A DNA stretch of 64,000 nucleotides from JASSUD01 sp031963405 (GTDB lineage: Bacteria; Pseudomonadota; Gammaproteobacteria; Burkholderiales; Burkholderiaceae): positions 496,001 through 560,000 of the forward strand of contig JASSUJ010000001.1 of NCBI GenBank assembly GCA_031963405.1, in the 5' to 3' direction. The position numbers were made by a program, and so were the translations under genes. How positions within the stretch are numbered: position 1 is the first letter of the stretch; each line of letters starts with the position of its first letter. The notes beneath the pieces were generated by a model that was given only the letters and a program-made list of their open reading frames with translations, had not been told where the DNA came from and did no database searches. Positions 60,932 through 64,000 of this stretch are shown here, piece after piece.

Positions 60932-62974
60932 TTATTTGCCAACAACAATAACAAATAGCGTTAGCCCTACCAGCAGACCACCAATCATGACTAGCGCGTA
61001 ATGGTACAGATAACCTGATTGCCATGAACGAATCGTACTGGCTACCCGAGTAGCAAGCCGGGCGCTGCCATTGACGATGCCATCGATAATCGCTTGATCG
61101 CTTTCTTGCCAAAGCCTTTTGCCCAGCCATACCGTGCCGCGGGCAAAAAGAATTTCATTGAGCTTATCGAGATAGTATTTATTCTCGAGCACAGCATGAA
61201 CATCAGCAAAACGACGACGCAGCGCAGCAGGAAAGTCAGGACGTTTCAGATAAAAAACCCAAGCGACCAACACACCTGCACAGGCTAGCCATATAGGTAG
61301 CGTATGAATGGAATACGTTGCCATAGAGAACCAGCCATGAAATGCGTGCCGCATTTCTTCAATAGCTGGATGCTTATCACTGATAAAGATAACTTTGCTA
61401 AAAGCTATGCCGTGTGCAAAGAAGTCACCATACAACAGGGGTTGAATCGCAAAGGCACCAATAAATAGCGTAGGAATAGCCAGCAAAATCAACGGTAGCG
61501 TAATCACGCTTGGAGATTCATGAGGCGTATGAGGTGCGTGGGCATGATGATGCTCGTCTGCAGGTGCATGCGTATCGTGTCCATCGTTGTGATCATGGCC
61601 AAAGCGCTCTTTTCCATGAAATACCAAGAAGACCATGCGGAATGAATACAAGGCCGTCACAAAAACACTGGTAATCACTGCAAAGGTTGCAAAACCAGCA
61701 CCCGCCAGATGAGATTCACTGACGGCCTCGATAATGGAGTCTTTCGAATAAAAGCCAGAGAAAAAAGGTGCGCCAATCAAGGCCAGCGAGCCGATTAACG
61801 AAGTGAGCCAGGTAATCGGCATATATTTGGCCAATCCGCCCATTTTGCGCATATCTTGCTCATGGTGCATGCCAACAATCACTGAACCAGCAGCCAAAAA
61901 CAGCAGTGCTTTAAAAAAGGCATGGGTCATGAGGTGAAAGACAGCCGCTGAATAAGCTGAGGCACCCAATGCTACGGTCATATAGCCAAGCTGTGACAAA
62001 GTCGAATAAGCCACCACACGCTTGATGTCGTTTTGCACAATACCCAGCAGGCCCATAAACAACGCGGTAATGGCGCCTATTACCATCACAAATGACAAGG
62101 CAGCGTCTGACAACTCAAAGAGTGGTGACATGCGCGTCACCATAAAAATGCCCGCGGTCACCATCGTCGCTGCGTGGATTAATGCAGAAATTGGGGTGGG
62201 GCCTTCCATCGAATCAGGCAGCCACACATGCAGCGGGAACTGCGCAGATTTGCCCATTGCACCAATAAATAAGCAGATACAAGCAACGCTTAGAAGATTC
62301 CAATGCGTGCCTGGGAAAGTCATCGCAACCAGGGCTTCACGCTGACTAAAGATGGTCTCGTAATTGAGTGAGCCAGCGTGCGCTGCCAGCAAGCCAATGC
62401 CTAGCAGAAAGCCAAAGTCACCTACCCGATTTACCAAAAAAGCTTTTAAATTCGCATACACAGCGCTTGGGCGGGTATACCAAAAGCCAATCAGCAAATA
62501 AGAAACTAAGCCAACCGCTTCCCAGCCAAAAAAGAGTTGCAAGAAATTGTTGCTCATCACGAGCATCAACATCGCAAAAGTGAACAGCGAAAGATAGGAA
62601 AAGAAACGCTGATAACCGCTGTCATCCTGCATATAGCCAATGGTGTAAATATGCACCATTAGCGACACGAAGGTCACCACGCACATCATTAATGCAGTTA
62701 ATGAATCGACCAAAAAGCCTATTTCGAATTTCATATTCCCAATAGGTGTCGGGACCTGCATCCACTCATAGAGCGTCGCGTTATACCCTGCTCCGCCTAC
62801 CACGGCAACAAACACGATGGCTGACAGCACAAAGGCAAGTGCAACACCGGCAATCGCCACGGTATGAGCGCCCTTGCGCCCAATACTTTTGCCAAAAAGT
62901 CCAGCTATCAGTGAACCCACTAAGGGACTTAGTGGAATTGCAGAAAGCAAGGTGGAATTGAGCATCGTTGCCAT
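60932..62974 (-). CDS. nuoL: NADH-quinone oxidoreductase subunit L
   Basis: 680 residues, the largest proton-pumping subunit of complex I, with the long C-terminal lateral helix (last about 120 residues). Conserved elements are FFGWEAVGLVSYLLIGFW (TM5 Glu), NLKAFLVNRVGDFGFLLG (TM7 Lys/Arg), GKSAQFPLHVWLPDSMEGPTPISALIHAATMV (TM8) and QNDIKRVVAYSTLSQLGYM. A His/Asp-rich loop (HDHNDGHDTHAPADEHHHAHAPHTPHE split over residues 470-500) resembles a metal-binding linker and is common in beta-proteobacterial NuoL. Confidence 0.96.
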   Translation of the reverse strand: MATMLNSTLLSAIPLSPLVGSLIAGLFGKSIGRKGAHTVAIAGVALAFVLSAIVFVAVVGGAGYNATLYEWMQVPTPIGNMKFEIGFLVDSLTALMMCVVTFVSLMVHIYTIGYMQDDSGYQRFFSYLSLFTFAMLMLVMSNNFLQLFFGWEAVGLVSYLLIGFWYTRPSAVYANLKAFLVNRVGDFGFLLGIGLLAAHAGSLNYETIFSQREALVAMTFPGTHWNLLSVACICLFIGAMGKSAQFPLHVWLPDSMEGPTPISALIHAATMVTAGIFMVTRMSPLFELSDAALSFVMVIGAITALFMGLLGIVQNDIKRVVAYSTLSQLGYMTVALGASAYSAAVFHLMTHAFFKALLFLAAGSVIVGMHHEQDMRKMGGLAKYMPITWLTSLIGSLALIGAPFFSGFYSKDSIIEAVSESHLAGAGFATFAVITSVFVTALYSFRMVFLVFHGKERFGHDHNDGHDTHAPADEHHHAHAPHTPHESPSVITLPLILLAIPTLFIGAFAIQPLLYGDFFAHGIAFSKVIFISDKHPAIEEMRHAFHGWFSMATYSIHTLPIWLACAGVLVAWVFYLKRPDFPAALRRRFADVHAVLENKYYLDKLNEILFARGTVWLGKRLWQESDQAIIDGIVNGSARLATRVASTIRSWQSGYLYHYALVMIGGLLVGLTLFVIVVGK

Positions 62975-63066
62975 AGCAGCTTAGTATGTTACGCGTAAAG
63001 GAAAGCCCGCCATGCCCATGATTTGCATGGCGAACACATCAATAATATTAGTTTGGAAGAACGCTC

Positions 63067-63111
63067 GGAACCTCTGCATAACCCCTTGGGCGGCGTTATG
63101 TCCCTTGCCAT
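63067..63111. repeat. Partial palindromic repeat between nuoK and nuoL
   Basis: GGAACCTCTGCATAACCCC followed by GGGCGGCGTTATGTCCCTTGCC matches the left half of the 34591 and 56678 elements; the right arm is missing. Confidence 0.55.
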
Positions 63112-63169
63112 ACCTCTAAATGCAATCTTATTTGAAAGACTTTTAAATCAGTAAGCAAAAGCAAAAATC

Positions 63170-63475
63170 TTAACCTTTCAAATGATCAAATGCTTTTGCA
63201 TCAACTGTATCCAGTTTGCGAAACATGGTTACTAAAATCGCCAGGCCAATCGCGGCTTCGGCGGCGGCCACGGCGAGTACAAAGAAGACAAAAACTTGCC
63301 CGTGCAAATCTTTAAGAAAATGTGAAAAAGCCACAAAATTCGTATCAACAGCAAGCAGCATGAGTTCGATTGACATCAAAATAACAATCATATTGCGTCG
63401 ATTTAAAAAAATACCGACCACACCAATCGCAAACAGCATCGCACTCAGAATCAGATAATGTGCGAGAGAAAACAT
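63170..63475 (-). CDS. nuoK: NADH-quinone oxidoreductase subunit K
   Basis: 101 residues with three TM helices and the two conserved membrane glutamates: VILMSIELMLLAVDTNFVAF (TM2) and AVAAAEAAIGLAILVTMFR (TM3). Complete and normal length. Flanked on both sides by palindromic repeats that lengthen normally tight nuo gene junctions. Confidence 0.96.
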   Translation of the reverse strand: MFSLAHYLILSAMLFAIGVVGIFLNRRNMIVILMSIELMLLAVDTNFVAFSHFLKDLHGQVFVFFVLAVAAAEAAIGLAILVTMFRKLDTVDAKAFDHLKG

Positions 63476-63497
63476 ATATGCTCCGGTTTGATTAAAT

Positions 63498-63587
63498 TAG
63501 GAAAGGTCTGCACGCCTCCCCTTTTCACATTAAATCTGGCAGTGGCGGCAAAGGCATTCGTTGCCACAGAGCCAGCAGCTTTCCCTA
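63498..63587. repeat. Dispersed palindromic repeat between nuoJ and nuoK
   Basis: TAGGAAAGGTCTGCACGCC pairs imperfectly with GCCAGCAGCTTTCCCTA. The interior is GGCAGTGGCGGCAAAGGCATTCGTTGCC, the shared core. Confidence 0.6.
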
Positions 63588-63596
63588 GCGCCTTTG

Positions 63597-64000
63597 TTAA
63601 GCATTCAGCTTAGGCTCTGACGTTTCTTGCGGGATGGATTGCTCTGACTGCATTTTGACAAGCCGCACCCGCCCTGCAGGGGAGGCGCGAAGTTGTTCGG
63701 CTATGTCGGTGCGTTTACGATCCTTCCCGTGACGTAGAGTCAAGGCCAAGGCCGCGATAATGGCTACTAGCAACACCAATCCAGCAATTTCAAAGGCAAA
63801 AATATAGTCGGTGTAAATCAACTTGCCCAGCATGTGCGTGTTCGAATAGGTGCTGACTTGCTCACCCATGTGTTGTGCAGCAAGGGCAGTGGCAGTCGCG
63901 CTATAGCTATGCCATAAAATCAAGCCTGTCTCAAGCATCATCAAGATACCAACGCCGGCGGCAAGCGGCATAAAGCGCTTAAAATCTTCTCGTAAAGTGC
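63597..64000 (-). CDS. nuoJ: NADH-quinone oxidoreductase subunit J (partial, start outside window)
   Basis: The frame is open to the window edge. The visible C-terminal 134 residues start TLREDFKRFMPLAAGVGILMMLE, typical of NuoJ after TM3, then LGKLIYTDYIFAFEIAGLVLLVAIIAALALTLRHG (TM5) and a soluble Lys/Arg/Glu-rich tail. The internal Met at 63971 is not the start. The tail is similar in kind to those of Burkholderia NuoJ. Confidence 0.92.
   Translation of the reverse strand, partial: TLREDFKRFMPLAAGVGILMMLETGLILWHSYSATATALAAQHMGEQVSTYSNTHMLGKLIYTDYIFAFEIAGLVLLVAIIAALALTLRHGKDRKRTDIAEQLRASPAGRVRLVKMQSEQSIPQETSEPKLNA

Overview
The window looks like a piece of a reduced, beta-proteobacterial (Burkholderiaceae-like) chromosome. 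Housekeeping genes keep Burkholderia-type lengths and neighbourhoods: rluD/bamD divergent, mltG-tmk-holB, nuoJKLMN-DUF2818-NUDIX, htpG-ubiC. The base composition is lower in GC than free-living Burkholderia, spacers are long and repeat-filled, several genes are decaying, and there are large eukaryote-like or effector-like proteins (LRR, F-box-like, NACHT/HEAT, NB-ARC/TPR). That combination suggests a host-associated lineage such as the fungal endosymbionts Mycoavidus or Candidatus Glomeribacter. This assignment is inference from style; no database was searched.

Layout. 1-4.2 kb: start of a Ser/Thr-rich ORF, a hypoxanthine-DNA glycosylase, ubiC, htpG (with a heat-shock promoter) and alkB. 4.4-9.2 kb: accessory proteins (LRR protein, coiled-coil membrane protein, Pro/Ser-rich single-pass protein) around a yggT gene. 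9.25-15 kb: a nested inverted repeat, a hybrid histidine kinase, a small secreted protein and a decayed F-box-like gene. 14.8-21.7 kb: core genes serB, metC, pgeF, rluD, bamD, glnA. 22.0-22.45 kb: a tRNA-Leu(UAA) interrupted by a group I intron, followed by a RelE/ParE-CopG toxin-antitoxin pair, ada, a phosphotransferase, pnuC, a SYLF lipoprotein, an MscS channel and a repeat-containing effector candidate. 31-35.2 kb: tatD, holB, tmk, mltG, ratA. 35.5-38.7 kb: a bioA-bioD-bioB operon without bioF.

38.7-52.9 kb is the accessory core: a 661-residue helical/coiled-coil protein, a truncated IS630-type transposase, then two giant STAND NTPases in convergent orientation. One is an NB-ARC-like/TPR protein of 1238 residues ending in a perfect CaaX box (CVVM). 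The other is a 1941-residue protein with a TIR/SEFIR-like region, a NACHT domain and about 17 HEAT-like repeats. The two share an N-terminal helical module and are bordered by three copies of a direct repeat; two of these copies carry a broken 3' half of tRNA-Cys. 53-64 kb returns to core genes: smpB, xthA, mscL, yaaA, a GST, nudF and the distal nuo operon (nuoN, M, L, K, partial J), with palindromic repeats inserted between nuo genes.

How it fits together: the core genes cover envelope assembly, cofactor and amino-acid metabolism, DNA repair and respiration. The accessory genes look like host-interaction or conflict proteins that are gained, duplicated and lost around tRNA-derived repeats. 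A family of about 15 intergenic imperfect palindromes, several supplying the stop codon of a flanking gene, punctuates the whole window.
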